Shown: positions 33,939 through 44,056 of the stretch, in pieces
How positions within the stretch are numbered: position 1 is the stretch's first letter
Layout: each line of letters opens with the position of its first letter
Assembly (NCBI GenBank): GCA_938085105.1
Contig: CALKGK010000045.1
Coordinates: 1 to 64,000, forward strand
DNA: 64,000 nucleotides
Direction: 5' to 3'
DNA from: an uncultured Flavobacteriales bacterium
Lineage (GTDB): Bacteria > Bacteroidota > Bacteroidia > Flavobacteriales_D > Sanyastnellaceae
Program-made: the position numbers and the translations under genes
Notes under the pieces: model-generated
Database searches by the model: none
Seen by the model: the letters and a program-made list of their open reading frames with translations, nothing else
What the model was told of the DNA's origin: nothing

Positions 33939-36791
33939 TCATTTCTTTTCTTGAAGTTCCTGCTGGAGGAATCTTCCGGTTTCGCTCTTTTCGGATTTAG
34001 CGATTTCTTCCGGACTCCCTTCCGCAACGATGTAGCCGCCTTTCCGACCACCTTCAGGTCCTAAATCTACGATATGATCTGCAACTTTGATCATGTCCAT
34101 ATTATGTTCGATCACCAAAACCGTATTTCCTTGATCCACAAGTCGGTTCAACACATTAATCAACATTTGAATGTCTTGAAAATGAAGTCCAGTAGTGGGT
34201 TCATCCAAAATATAAAAGGTGTTTCCCGTGCTCTTTTTGGCCAGTTCTGCGGCGAGTTTCACCCGTTGTGCTTCACCTCCAGAGAGGGTGGTGCTTTGCT
34301 GACCGAGGGTGATGTACCCCAAACCGACGTCCTGCAAGGTTTGTGAGATGCGATGGATTTTCGGGATGTTCTGAAAGAAGTCCACAGCTTCGTCAATGGT
34401 CATGTCCAAGATGTCGGCAATGCTCTTTCCACGGTAGCGAACTTCCAGTGTTTCTCGGTTGTAGCGTTTTCCAAGACAGGTTTCGCATTCCACGTGAACA
34501 TCGGGCATGAAATTCATCTCAATCACCCGTATTCCGGCTCCTTTGCAGGTCTCACATCGTCCGCCCACAACATTAAAACTAAACCTACCAGGCTTGTAGC
34601 CGCGAATGAGGGCTTCGGGGAGTTTAGTGAAGAGGTTTCGGATGTCGCTAAATACGCCGGTGTACGTTGCAGGATTGGAGCGGGGCGTTCTTCCAATGGG
34701 CGATTGATCGATTTCAATCACTTTGTCCAAATGCTCAAGTCCTTTTACTTGCTTGTATGGCAATGGTTTCTTGGTGGGCTCGTAAAAATGTCCGTGAAGA
34801 ATGGGGTAGAGGGTGCGGGTGATGAGGCTTGATTTTCCAGATCCCGATACGCCGGTAACACAAAGGAAGGTGCCGAGTGGAAGTTTCAAGTTGACGTTTT
34901 GAAGGTTGTGTCCGCTCGCCCCCAATAGCTGCAGTTTCTTGCGGTTTCCTTTTCTTCGTTTTTCGGGAATGGCAATGCTTACTTCTCCGTTCAAATATTG
35001 AGCGGTGATGCTTTTTCCTTCCAAATGCTGTTTGGGGTTTCCTTCGGCTACAATGTGTCCGCCGTGGATTCCCGCTCCCGGACCAACGTCAATGAGGTGG
35101 TCGCTCACCAGCATCATGTCTTTGTCGTGCTCCACCACAATCACGGAATTTCCCGCATCCCTCAATTGTTTGAGACTGTTGATGAGGCGCTCGTTATCCC
35201 TTTGATGCAAACCAATGCTGGGCTCGTCCAGGATGTACAATACGCCCACGAGTTTTGATCCAATTTGTGTGGCCAAACGAATTCGTTGCGCTTCTCCTCC
35301 AGAGAGGGTACGGCTGCTTCGATTGAGGCTGAGATAGTCCAAACCAACGTCCAAGAGGAATTGGAGCCGACTCCGAATTTCTTTCAAGGGTTCGTGGGCG
35401 ATGATGGCTTGTTGCTCAGAAAAGCTTTGATCCACAGTTTTGAACCATTCGTGCAGCTCCAAGATGTCCATTCCGGCCAAATCGCCAATGTTTTTATTCC
35501 CGAGTTTAAAATAGAGTGCCTGCTTCTTCAACCGCGCTCCTCCGCAAGAGGTACACGGAATTTTGTTCATGAAGTTTTGTGCCCATCGCTTCAATCCGGG
35601 GTTGGAAGATTCTCCTGCAATTTTTTCAACGTGGGCGATGATGCCTTCAAACTTCACGTTGTAACTCTTTGCTCCCGTGTTGGAGGGGATGTTGAGCATT
35701 TTATCCGAACCGTAAAGCAGTTCGTTGATGATGGCTTCGTCAATGTCTTCAATGGGGGTTTTGAGGTCGTAACCATAGTCCGCCAAGAGGACTTCAACTT
35801 GGGTCAGTACCCATTTGTTTTTCAAGCTGGCCAATGGCGCGATGCCCCCTTTTTTGATGCTGAGTTTGGTGTCGGGAATGATTTTGTTCACGTCAATTTC
35901 AGCTACTTCACCCAGTCCGTTGCAGTTCGGACATGCTCCATAAGGAGAGTTGAAGGAGAAGAGGTTGGGTTCAGGTTCGGGGTAGGAGATGCCGGTGGTC
36001 GGACACATCAAGTAGCGCGAAAAGTGGCGCACATTGTTTTCCTCTAAGGGCTGAACCATCATCATTCCTTTTCCGATGGTCAATGCGGCTTGTACCGACT
36101 TCAGCAAGCGCATTTTGTCTTTTCCGTCCACGATGACCCGGTCAACCACGGCCTCGATGTCGTGAATCTTGTACCGATCAACGCGAAAACCGGGAGTCAA
36201 TTCCACTACTTCTCCGTCCACACGAGCGCGCACAAATCCTTGTTTCATCACGCGTTCAAAGAGTTCGCGATAATGTCCTTTCCGACCTTTGATCAAGGGC
36301 GCTAAAAGAAGGAGTTTTTGTCCGGGATATTCCGACAAAATGAGATCGACAATCTGCTCATCGGTATAACGCACCATCTTCTCGTTGGTGTTGTAGCTAT
36401 ATGCATCGCCTGCACGTGCGAAGATGAGTCGTAAAAAGTCATACACCTCAGTGATGGTTCCTACGGTCGATCGTGGATTTTTAGAGATGGTTTTCTGTTC
36501 GATGCTGATGACGGGACTGAGTCCGGTTATGCGATCCACATCGGGGCGTTCCATTCCGCCTAGAAATTGCCGTGCATAGGCAGAGAAGGTTTCGATGTAC
36601 CTTCGTTGACCTTCGGCATAAATGGTGTCAAAAGCCAGGGAAGACTTGCCACTACCACTGAGTCCGGTAATCACAACCAATTGATTTCTTGGGATATCAA
36701 CGTCAATGTCTTTCAGGTTGTTCTCTCGAGCACCTGTTATGCTTATGATTTCCTCGTCTTGAGTATTCAGGGGGTTGGCATTCATGTTCAT
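33939..36791 (-). CDS. uvrA: Excinuclease ABC subunit A
   Basis: About 950 residues; the damage-sensing ATPase of nucleotide excision repair, acting with UvrB and UvrC. Two ABC modules are present, with Walker A motifs GLSGSGKSSLA and GVSGSGKSSL and two LSGGEAQR signatures. Zinc fingers appear as CPNCNG...CTSCGG and CETCKG...CETCLG. Starts are ambiguous: a TTG at 36830 overlaps the nhaC stop, while ATGs at 36791 and 36785 lie nearer the family N-terminus (ISITGARENNLK); a GGAG lies six bases before the second ATG. It follows nhaC closely and precedes the LOG gene. Confidence 0.95.
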   Translation of the reverse strand: MNMNANPLNTQDEEIISITGARENNLKDIDVDIPRNQLVVITGLSGSGKSSLAFDTIYAEGQRRYIETFSAYARQFLGGMERPDVDRITGLSPVISIEQKTISKNPRSTVGTITEVYDFLRLIFARAGDAYSYNTNEKMVRYTDEQIVDLILSEYPGQKLLLLAPLIKGRKGHYRELFERVMKQGFVRARVDGEVVELTPGFRVDRYKIHDIEAVVDRVIVDGKDKMRLLKSVQAALTIGKGMMMVQPLEENNVRHFSRYLMCPTTGISYPEPEPNLFSFNSPYGACPNCNGLGEVAEIDVNKIIPDTKLSIKKGGIAPLASLKNKWVLTQVEVLLADYGYDLKTPIEDIDEAIINELLYGSDKMLNIPSNTGAKSYNVKFEGIIAHVEKIAGESSNPGLKRWAQNFMNKIPCTSCGGARLKKQALYFKLGNKNIGDLAGMDILELHEWFKTVDQSFSEQQAIIAHEPLKEIRSRLQFLLDVGLDYLSLNRSSRTLSGGEAQRIRLATQIGSKLVGVLYILDEPSIGLHQRDNERLINSLKQLRDAGNSVIVVEHDKDMMLVSDHLIDVGPGAGIHGGHIVAEGNPKQHLEGKSITAQYLNGEVSIAIPEKRRKGNRKKLQLLGASGHNLQNVNLKLPLGTFLCVTGVSGSGKSSLITRTLYPILHGHFYEPTKKPLPYKQVKGLEHLDKVIEIDQSPIGRTPRSNPATYTGVFSDIRNLFTKLPEALIRGYKPGRFSFNVVGGRCETCKGAGIRVIEMNFMPDVHVECETCLGKRYNRETLEVRYRGKSIADILDMTIDEAVDFFQNIPKIHRISQTLQDVGLGYITLGQQSTTLSGGEAQRVKLAAELAKKSTGNTFYILDEPTTGLHFQDIQMLINVLNRLVDQGNTVLVIEHNMDMIKVADHIVDLGPEGGRKGGYIVAEGSPEEIAKSEKSETGRFLQQELQEKK

Positions 36792-36826
36792 CTCCAATAA
36801 AACCGATGAGTCTGCGGCTTGTTTTA

Positions 36827-38293
36827 TCAATCTTCAATTTCTCCTTCTGAACCCACAAGTGGAATGGTCGGGGTCATTTTCCAGCCCATCAATCCAAACA
36901 AGATAGTCATGAAAAAAGAGACGTAATTGAACACACAAAAAGGGGCAAAGAGGGCTACACTTACGCCCAAAACACCGCTTTGTGCTACTCCACAGGTGTT
37001 CCACGGGATCAGCACGGAGGTAACGGTTCCACTGTCTTCCAATACTCGGGAAAGATTTTCAGGTGCGAGGTCGCGATCTTTGTAGGCCTGACTAAACATT
37101 TTCCCCGGCACCACAATGGCCAGGTATTGATCAGAGGCCAAGATGTTGAAGACTAAACAAGATCCTGCGGTGGACAAAACCAAGGTAAAAGTCGAGTTCA
37201 CCAAGCGTAAAATCATTTTGGTGATGGCTTGAAGCATTCCCGTGGCTTGCATGATTCCTCCAAAAGTAAGAGCACACAAGATGAGCCAAACAGTGTTGAG
37301 CATGCCGTGCATTCCGCCGGTACTCAAGAGGTCGTTCACTTGCGGATTGCCCGTTTCAATGGCGATGTCCAGGGCCATACTTTGGGTCACTGCAAAAAAG
37401 GCGGCTTCGGCATAGTTGGCGGTGTCTCCGGCGATGGATTGTACTACAGGACCTTGAAAGAGAATGGCAAAGAGTCCGCCCAACAAACTTCCAATAAAGA
37501 GTGCGGGAATCGCGGGTACTTTTCGCGCAATCATCACAATCACTGCAACGGGTACCAAAAAGAGGTACCACGAGATGTTGAATTTACTGGTAATGAGGTT
37601 TTGCATGTCGCCAATCTGGTTACCGAGTTCAGCATTGCTCTCTTGCGATAGTCCAGCAATCAAGAAGACGATCAATGCAATGATGAAGGAAGGAGTGGTG
37701 GTCCATGCCATGTGTTTGATGTGGGTGATGAGATCGGTTCCGGCAACTGCTGGGGCGAGGTTGGTAGTGTCGGACAAGGGCGACATCTTATCTCCAAAAT
37801 ACGCTCCACTGATCACTGCTCCTGCAATCCAACCTTCATAAATGCCCAAGGTTTGACCAATTCCAAGAAGGGCAATTCCCACGGTTGCTACGGTACCCCA
37901 AGAGCTTCCTGTGGCGATGGAAACCACGGCACAAATGATGGCGGCGGCGACCAAGAAGAAGGAGGGGTTGAGCACCATCAATCCGTAATGAATCATGGCA
38001 GGAACTACTCCAGAGAGCAACCAAGTTCCCGCGAGTGCACCTATGAGCAAAAGGATGATGATGGCTCCTGTGGCCGTGGTGATGCTCTCGATGATCCCGT
38101 CGTAGATGTGCTTCCACTTGGTTTTATTCAATACTCCAATTGCTGCGGCAATGGTTCCTGCGATCAGAAGTGCAATTTGATTCGGACCGTAAGAAGAGTC
38201 GTCGGCAAAAAACAAAACATTGAAATACAGTAGGGCTACAAGGACGGCAATGGGGATCAGTGCCAAAAAGAACAGTCGCGTTGAAGAATTCAT
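36827..38293 (-). CDS. nhaC: Na+/H+ antiporter, NhaC family
   Basis: A 488-residue inner-membrane antiporter with about eleven hydrophobic segments. The family stretches GSSWGTVATVGIALLG and GDKMSPLSDTTNLAPAVAG, which carry conserved ion-site residues, and the C-terminal VLIPWNTCGVAQSGVLGV are present. It exchanges Na+ for protons, fitting a marine cell. It lies 63 bp after ybbR and overlaps the possible TTG start of uvrA. Confidence 0.9.
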   Translation of the reverse strand: MNSSTRLFFLALIPIAVLVALLYFNVLFFADDSSYGPNQIALLIAGTIAAAIGVLNKTKWKHIYDGIIESITTATGAIIILLLIGALAGTWLLSGVVPAMIHYGLMVLNPSFFLVAAAIICAVVSIATGSSWGTVATVGIALLGIGQTLGIYEGWIAGAVISGAYFGDKMSPLSDTTNLAPAVAGTDLITHIKHMAWTTTPSFIIALIVFLIAGLSQESNAELGNQIGDMQNLITSKFNISWYLFLVPVAVIVMIARKVPAIPALFIGSLLGGLFAILFQGPVVQSIAGDTANYAEAAFFAVTQSMALDIAIETGNPQVNDLLSTGGMHGMLNTVWLILCALTFGGIMQATGMLQAITKMILRLVNSTFTLVLSTAGSCLVFNILASDQYLAIVVPGKMFSQAYKDRDLAPENLSRVLEDSGTVTSVLIPWNTCGVAQSGVLGVSVALFAPFCVFNYVSFFMTILFGLMGWKMTPTIPLVGSEGEIED

Positions 38294-38356
38294 TCAAGAA
38301 AATTTGGTGGCCTAAAGATAACGGGTTGAAAAGGAATGGACGAATACTTGAGCGCC

Positions 38357-39310
38357 TTATTCTGTGATTAAGAAGGCCATTTCTGAGGGATGGATGAGAT
38401 ATTCCACGTTTTTGGGCAATTCTTCCAGTCCGTCGAGCCGAATCGTGCCCAAATTGCTTTCGCCAATGGGTTCAATCACGGCCCGTATTTTTGAGGTGTT
38501 GACGCGTTTCAATTCTGCACGGGTTCCGAAAAAAGAAACGGTGCAAATTCCATCCACAAGAAGTTCCCCTTTTCCGATTGGACGGTCAAACTGTGGCTGC
38601 AATTCAATGCTCCGTTTTTCAATTTGAGCTGTTTTAGCTTTTATGCGGACTTGTTCCAAGGTGCTTGAAATGCCTTGGGGAAGATTGATGTCGACGATTT
38701 GAATGAGGGTGTCCTTCAGTTCAAACGGAACGGTTTCGATGGCTTTGAGCGCTCGAATCAGTCGTTCATCCCCTTCAACGGCAATGCTGTCCGGCTGCAT
38801 GATGATGCCTTCCAAAATCAATCCGGGAGGAAGTAGGGTTTGAACATTGGCCCGCAGCGGAATTTTATTGCTGAGCTTTTTGGTGATGGGGACGAAGATG
38901 GTGTCTGGCGAGATGCGAACCACACTTTGTCCTTCCGAGAGGTGAGGGGTGATGAGAGAGATGAGTCTGCGCGATGGAATGCTGATTTCTTCTCCACTGC
39001 AAGGGAAGGAATTCAAAAGGAGGGGAATGACTTTCTCATCGCGTTCAATCCACTTTGAGAAAACGCTGATTCCCTTGGCTTTGATTTGAATTTCAAAGGG
39101 GATTTCTTCTTCCGAGCGCAATTCACAGTATTCTGGAAGTTCGCTGGGCAGGAAGCGGTAGTGAAGGGTGAATTCCCCTTCAGTGGACAAGCTGCTCAAA
39201 AGCCAAATGAGCGCTGAGATCCCAATGCACGCCAAAAGCACCTTCCAATCCAAAGCAGCACTGCGTTTGGAGAGTTGATCGAACCATGCTTTTGGCGTGT
39301 TGGAGTTCAT
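38357..39310 (-). CDS. YbbR-like domain protein
   Basis: A 317-residue protein with one N-terminal membrane helix (about 23-42, VLLACIGISALIWLLSSL) and an extracytoplasmic part made of YbbR-like beta domains (for example LRANVQTLLPPGLILEGIIMQ truncated to PPGLILEG, and PDSIAVEGDE). The family in Firmicutes regulates the diadenylate cyclase CdaA; no cyclase gene is seen here. The start codon directly follows the yajC stop. The position beside yajC, DUF1573 and nusB is the usual one in Bacteroidota. Confidence 0.8.
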   Translation of the reverse strand: MNSNTPKAWFDQLSKRSAALDWKVLLACIGISALIWLLSSLSTEGEFTLHYRFLPSELPEYCELRSEEEIPFEIQIKAKGISVFSKWIERDEKVIPLLLNSFPCSGEEISIPSRRLISLITPHLSEGQSVVRISPDTIFVPITKKLSNKIPLRANVQTLLPPGLILEGIIMQPDSIAVEGDERLIRALKAIETVPFELKDTLIQIVDINLPQGISSTLEQVRIKAKTAQIEKRSIELQPQFDRPIGKGELLVDGICTVSFFGTRAELKRVNTSKIRAVIEPIGESNLGTIRLDGLEELPKNVEYLIHPSEMAFLITE

Positions 39311-39649
39311 TTATTTCTGTGCAGCAGCAATGTCTTGCTCAGAGCTTTGGTGGTTCGACGAGATGGCCGATTTCTCGATGCGCAATTTCCCGTTGTCTAC
39401 CTGTACCAAAACGTTGGTGTCTGTAATTTCCAATACTTTTCCATGAATTCCTCCAATGGTAACGATGCTGTCTCCTTTAGAAAGGCTTTCACGGAATTTT
39501 TTGGCTTCTTTCTGACGTTTCATTTGCGGACGAATCATGAAGAAGTACATGATCACGAACATTCCTCCGATGAGGATCAAAAATTGGTAAGGATTTCCTT
39601 CTTGTCCGGCAGGCGCTGCTGCTTGGAGTGTGATAAATAATGTGTTCAT
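39311..39649 (-). CDS. yajC: Preprotein translocase subunit YajC
   Basis: A 112-residue inner-membrane protein associated with SecDF. One hydrophobic helix (about 22-42) ends in the family motif FFMIRPQMKRQKE, followed by the small cytoplasmic domain with GDSIVTIGGIHGKV. The N-terminus is short and hydrophobic. It sits between DUF1573 and ybbR in the conserved order. Confidence 0.93.
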   Translation of the reverse strand: MNTLFITLQAAAPAGQEGNPYQFLILIGGMFVIMYFFMIRPQMKRQKEAKKFRESLSKGDSIVTIGGIHGKVLEITDTNVLVQVDNGKLRIEKSAISSNHQSSEQDIAAAQK

Positions 39650-39702
39650 TGGTTTGAGTGCTTGATGTATTTAAATGTTTTTGTTGATCGGTTAATGTCG
39701 GG

Positions 39703-40167
39703 CTATTCCTTCATCAATTGAGGTGCTTCAAGCACTTCTCCTTTCAAAAACAAGAGGCTCTTGGAAGGGGAGGTGTTGGCTACCACAGCGATGTTCTTGT
39801 TGGTCATTCCCACACGTTGATGGCTGTCGAATTCCACGATGATGGTCCCCGTAGCGCCAGGAGCGAGTGGGGTTTTGGGCCAGTTTTTCGGCACGGTGCA
39901 TCCGCAAGAAGGTTCAACAGCGGTCAACACCAAGGGGGCGTCGCCGGTATTTTTAAAGTCAAAACTGTATTCTACGATTTCTCCTTCGAAGATTTTACCA
40001 AATTCGTAGGTGGTATTTTCAAAGGTGATTTCAGGCAATGCTCGGTCGGCGTTCGAATCGGAACTGCTTGGGAAATGAAGCATGTCGGTGCTCACTTCTT
40101 CCGCTGGTTCGGAGCACGAGCTCATGGCCAAAACAAATAAACTTAGAATAAAGAGTTGCTTTTTCAT
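39703..40167 (-). CDS. DUF1573 lipoprotein
   Basis: A 154-residue lipoprotein with lipobox AMSSC. The mature domain is DUF1573, an Ig-like (ASPM-SPD-2-Hydin type) fold with FGKIFEGEIVEYSFDFKNTG and the hallmark VEPSCGCTVP. The start at MKKQLFIL begins the signal peptide; a longer frame would overlap the nusB end. The protein should reside in the periplasm or outer membrane. The function is unknown despite wide distribution. Confidence 0.87.
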   Translation of the reverse strand: MKKQLFILSLFVLAMSSCSEPAEEVSTDMLHFPSSSDSNADRALPEITFENTTYEFGKIFEGEIVEYSFDFKNTGDAPLVLTAVEPSCGCTVPKNWPKTPLAPGATGTIIVEFDSHQRVGMTNKNIAVVANTSPSKSLLFLKGEVLEAPQLMKE

Positions 40168-40174
40168 GATGGTC

Positions 40175-41119
40175 TTATTCAATGAGTCCACGTCCGGTTT
40201 TCTCCACCAATCCGTCTTCTTTCAATTTGGCGAAAGATTGATCGAGTACACCGTTGATGAATCCGTTGGATTTGGGGGTGCTGTAGTATTTCGATAATTC
40301 GATGTATTCGTTCATGCTCACTTTTGCAGGAATACTTGGAAAAGAACGCACTTCGGCCATGGCCATTTTCATCAAGATGGTGTCCATCAATGCAATTCGC
40401 TCAATTTCCCAATTTTTGGTGTACTCGCTAATGATGCTCTCATTTTCTTCAGCCAAAGATAAAGAACGGCGATAAAGGGTCTTTACAAAGTCTTCTTCAT
40501 CATCGTCTCCTTTCCACAAGGGAAGTAGTTCAACGTCGTCGTCATTTTCCTTGATGGATTTGATGGTTTTGATGGTCATGCTGGAGATCAAGTCGAGGTC
40601 ATCGTTCCAGAATACACTCTTCTCTTCAAAATAGTCGTGAAGCAACTCAAAGTTGATCATGTGTCTTTTGAAGAAGCGTAGGAGGAAGTCGCGGTCATGG
40701 GCAAATCCACGCTCTTCAGATTCCATGTACTCCTTATAGTCCTCGGTTTCCATGAGCATTTTGAACTCTTTCTTCACGAGGTCGCGGTTGTCCGACCATG
40801 TTACGCCAAGGTCTTCTGCTTTTTTGCGAAGGGCCTTGCTGTTGGCGAGGATTCTGAGCGGACGATTGGTGACGAATTTGGTGTTGGGATGGAGATCTTC
40901 CTTACTGGGCAATTGTTTGTTTTTTCCCGCTTCGATACGGTCAATTGCTGCTCCTTGCATTTCCACAATCAAAGTGAGGAGGTAGATGTACATTTCTTCC
41001 ATCTTATCGATGGAAAAGAAAAGTGCTTTTTCTGCTTTTCCAGCATCTCCTTCGCCTTCTTGGTAAAAGGCATAAAGGGTTTGTAGTACTTTGATTCGTA
41101 GGTGTCTTCTATTGAGCAT
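40175..41119 (-). CDS. nusB: Transcription antitermination factor NusB, long form
   Basis: A 314-residue NusB, about twice the length of E. coli NusB. The first residues MLNRRHLRIKVLQTLYAFY and the C-terminal half (NWEIERIALMDTILMKMAM and PAKVSMNEYIELSKYYS) are the NusB fold, separated by a charged insert of about 150 residues. Long NusB proteins like this are normal in Bacteroidota. It binds boxA RNA with NusE in rRNA transcription. It is followed by DUF1573 and preceded by leucine dehydrogenase at 30 bp. Confidence 0.9.
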   Translation of the reverse strand: MLNRRHLRIKVLQTLYAFYQEGEGDAGKAEKALFFSIDKMEEMYIYLLTLIVEMQGAAIDRIEAGKNKQLPSKEDLHPNTKFVTNRPLRILANSKALRKKAEDLGVTWSDNRDLVKKEFKMLMETEDYKEYMESEERGFAHDRDFLLRFFKRHMINFELLHDYFEEKSVFWNDDLDLISSMTIKTIKSIKENDDDVELLPLWKGDDDEEDFVKTLYRRSLSLAEENESIISEYTKNWEIERIALMDTILMKMAMAEVRSFPSIPAKVSMNEYIELSKYYSTPKSNGFINGVLDQSFAKLKEDGLVEKTGRGLIE

Positions 41120-41149
41120 GCTGTGCCGTTTAAAAATGAGGTGTGGTTT

Positions 41150-42256
41150 CTAAAATTTTTGATTGATTCGTCCGATAGAGGCAATGCGCGCTTCGGCCAT
41201 TTGATTGGCGGCGAGGTAGCTTGGGATTTTCTCTGCGTTCGATTTTTTCAAGATGTTCAATGTGGTGTCATAGATCATGCTTGCCTGACTCATTGCTGCG
41301 TCTTTGTGGTAGCCAATCACTTCCCAATAACAATTGATGATTCCACCTGCGTTCACAAGATAGTCAGGAGCGTAAACGATTCCTTTCTTCATCACTTCAA
41401 TGCCGTGCTTTTCTTCGTTGGCGAGTTGATTGTTGGCTGCACCAGCAATAACGGCACATTTCAATCGCTTGAGGGTGTCGTCGTTCACGGTAGCTCCAAG
41501 TGCGCACGGTGCGTAGATGTCCATGTCGATGTCGTAAATCTCATCAGGTGCACAAGCTTGTACTCCGTAACGGTTCACAATTTCGTTCACTCGGTCTTCA
41601 AAGATGTCAGTAATGGTCACTACTGCGCCTTCTTTCACCAAATAATCTACCAAGGTTTCACCCACACTTCCAACGCCTTGAACGGCAATTTTCTTTCCTC
41701 CAAGATCGTCAGATCCAAACTGCTCTTTGGCTGCGGCTTTCATTCCCATATAAACCCCATAGGCGGTAACAGGGGATGGATCTCCAGACCCACCGAGGTA
41801 AGTTGGTTTTCCAGCTACGTGCTTGGTTTCCATGGCCACCCATTCAATGTCTTTGGTTGAAATGCCCACGTCTTCAGCGGTAATGTATTTTCCGCCAAGG
41901 CTATCAACGAATCGTCCAAACCTGCGAAAAAGGGCTTCAGATTTATCGGTTCGGCTGTTTCCAATGATCACGGCTTTTCCTCCACCGAGATTCAAACCGG
42001 CCAAGGCACTTTTGTAGGTCATCCCGCGAGATAAACGCAAAACATCGGTCAGCGCCTCACCTTCGTTGGCATATTGCCACATGCGTGTGCCCCCCAAACT
42101 GGGTCCAAGGGTGGTATCATGAATTGCGATGATGGCGCGAAGCCCGGTTGCTTTGTCTTGACAGAACAATACTTGTTCGTGATCGTAGGCCGCCATGTCT
42201 GAGATGACAGCTGGAGAGGAGGTCATTTCTGCTCTCGATTGAGTTACGTCGATCAT
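41150..42256 (-). CDS. Leucine/valine-type amino acid dehydrogenase
   Basis: A 368-residue Glu/Leu/Phe/Val dehydrogenase that deaminates branched-chain amino acids with NAD. The substrate domain has the catalytic-lysine segment LGGGKAVIIGN and the conserved THE ITAEDVG strand region; the NAD domain has VQGVGSVGETLV. Length and the absence of a glutamate-specific N-terminus favour leucine dehydrogenase over GDH. A -7 box is found 46 bp upstream. It may also feed transcription into nusB. Confidence 0.88.
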   Translation of the reverse strand: MIDVTQSRAEMTSSPAVISDMAAYDHEQVLFCQDKATGLRAIIAIHDTTLGPSLGGTRMWQYANEGEALTDVLRLSRGMTYKSALAGLNLGGGKAVIIGNSRTDKSEALFRRFGRFVDSLGGKYITAEDVGISTKDIEWVAMETKHVAGKPTYLGGSGDPSPVTAYGVYMGMKAAAKEQFGSDDLGGKKIAVQGVGSVGETLVDYLVKEGAVVTITDIFEDRVNEIVNRYGVQACAPDEIYDIDMDIYAPCALGATVNDDTLKRLKCAVIAGAANNQLANEEKHGIEVMKKGIVYAPDYLVNAGGIINCYWEVIGYHKDAAMSQASMIYDTTLNILKKSNAEKIPSYLAANQMAEARIASIGRINQKF

Positions 42257-42302
42257 TTCCTTTGAAGATTCAATTAAACCACGTCCACGTCAGACGGGTG
42301 CG

Positions 42303-42310
42303 CAAAATTA
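42303..42310 (-). promoter_or_regulatory. -7 box (TAATTTTG) upstream of leucine dehydrogenase
   Basis: A full TAnnTTTG match on the minus strand between the prfC stop (42347) and the ATG at 42256. No TTG element at the usual distance. Confidence 0.4.
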
Positions 42311-42346
42311 AACTTTTTTCCCTTCTTCGAAGAGTATTTGTGGTCC

Positions 42347-43972
42347 TTAAGCAGACTCTTTTTTTGTTTTAAACTCACTTGTAAAATGGAATTCCAATTC
42401 AGGGAAGTTCTGTTGTTCCATTTGCAAGAGGAATTGACTAGGAGCGAGGTATACGTCGTTCCCGTCTTTGTCAATCACCATGTCGTTGACTTTTAATCGC
42501 TTGAACTCGGCCAACTTTTCTATGTTCTCGGTCGCTTTCGGGTCCAAATCGCTTTTTAGGGTGATCCAACACGCTTTGAAATAGTTTTTGGATTCAAACC
42601 TACATTTGGCTCCATATTCGTGTTCGAGTCGGTAATTGATCACTTCAAACTGAAGTTCACCCACCGTTCCGATGATCTTTCGATTTCCGTTTTCTCTTAC
42701 AAACAATTGGGCAACTCCTTCATCGGTCAACTGCTGTACTCCTTTGTCCAATTGCTTGGATTTCATTGGGTCGAGGTTAACGAGTTCTTTAAATATTTCA
42801 GGCGAGAAGCTCGGTATTCCTTGGAAGGTGAGCTGTTCTCCTTCAGTTAGCGTATCCCCAATCTTAAAATTCCCGGTGTCATACAAGCCAATCACGTCCC
42901 CAGGAAAGGCTTCTTCAACCACACTTTTATCTTGGGCCAAGAAGGTGGCGGGATTCGCAAACTTGAGCTTCTTCTCCAATCGAACGTGATTGAAAAATTT
43001 ATTTCGCTCAAACTTCCCTGAACATACGCGCAAAAAGGCAATCCGATCCCGGTGTTTCGGGTCAATGTTGGCGTGAATTTTAAATACGAAGCCGGTAAAT
43101 TTAGATTCCGTGGGCTCCACCATGCGAACGTTGGTTGGTCGGCTTCTCGGCGTTGGAGCAATTTCAACGAAGGAGTCCAAAAGCTCTTGAACGCCAAAAT
43201 TATTTACGGCACTTCCGAAAAATACAGGGGCAATTTCACCACTCATGTAAGTTTTCGGATCAAAATCTTCATACACCCCTTCAATGAGTTCAACGTCTTC
43301 TCTAAGTTGAGCGGCATGCTCACCAATGAGTTCGTCCAATTTGGGGTCACTCAGATCTTTAATTTGTACGACGTCCTTGGCAATGGTGGTTTTGCTTGGG
43401 TCGAAAAGGTTCAGGCTTTTGTCATACAGATTATACACTCCTTTAAAGGTGTGTCCAATACTGATGGGCCAAGAAAGCGGACGTACTTTGATGTCGAGCT
43501 TGGTTTCCAATTCATCCAAAAGGTCAAAAGGATCTTGTCCTTCGAGGTCCATTTTGTTGATGAAAACAATCACGGGCGTATCGCGCATGCGGCACACTTC
43601 CATCAATCGTTCGGTTTGTGCCTCAACGCCTTTCACACAGTCAATCACAAGCACAACACTGTCCACAGCAGTGAGGGTACGGTAGGTGTCTTCAGCAAAA
43701 TCGCGGTGACCAGGTGTATCCAAAAGGTTGATGAGCTTATCGCGATAGTGGAAGGCCATCACCGAAGTAGCTACCGAGATTCCACGTTGGCGTTCAATTT
43801 CCATAAAATCGGAAGCTGCGGTTTTGGTGATCTTGTTGGATTTCACAGCTCCCGCAGTTTGAATGGCTCCACCAAAAAGCAAAAACTTTTCCGTTAAGGT
43901 TGTTTTTCCGGCATCAGGGTGGGAGATGATGGCAAAGGTTTTTCGGTGCTGGATTTCTTCCTGTAGACTCAT
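42347..43972 (-). CDS. prfC: Peptide chain release factor 3
   Basis: A 541-residue GTPase that recycles RF1/RF2 from the ribosome. G motifs: [10 protein letters not shown] (G1), DTPGHRDF (G3), NKMD (G4). The RF3-specific C-terminal domains are present, for example [17 protein letters not shown]. The start is the family start ([20 protein letters not shown]). It has its own -7 box and diverges from the sugar dehydrogenase gene. Confidence 0.95.
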   Translation of the reverse strand: MSLQEEIQHRKTFAIISHPDAGKTTLTEKFLLFGGAIQTAGAVKSNKITKTAASDFMEIERQRGISVATSVMAFHYRDKLINLLDTPGHRDFAEDTYRTLTAVDSVVLVIDCVKGVEAQTERLMEVCRMRDTPVIVFINKMDLEGQDPFDLLDELETKLDIKVRPLSWPISIGHTFKGVYNLYDKSLNLFDPSKTTIAKDVVQIKDLSDPKLDELIGEHAAQLREDVELIEGVYEDFDPKTYMSGEIAPVFFGSAVNNFGVQELLDSFVEIAPTPRSRPTNVRMVEPTESKFTGFVFKIHANIDPKHRDRIAFLRVCSGKFERNKFFNHVRLEKKLKFANPATFLAQDKSVVEEAFPGDVIGLYDTGNFKIGDTLTEGEQLTFQGIPSFSPEIFKELVNLDPMKSKQLDKGVQQLTDEGVAQLFVRENGNRKIIGTVGELQFEVINYRLEHEYGAKCRFESKNYFKACWITLKSDLDPKATENIEKLAEFKRLKVNDMVIDKDGNDVYLAPSQFLLQMEQQNFPELEFHFTSEFKTKKESA

Positions 43973-43990
43973 GGGCGTGAATTAAGGGGG

Positions 43991-43998
43991 CAAAAATA
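43991..43998 (-). promoter_or_regulatory. -7 box (TATTTTTG) upstream of prfC
   Basis: A full TAnnTTTG match 18 bp before the prfC ATG. No -33 TTG at the expected spacing. Confidence 0.4.
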
Positions 43999-44056
43999 CG
44001 AAACTCAGCGGCTAATCCTTAGTTTTCGTAACTTGCTTATCCTTAAATCTCCTGCT

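Noticed and set aside
35265-36047. 260-codon plus-strand frame
   Set aside because: Entirely antisense to uvrA; its composition reflects the codon use of the real gene.
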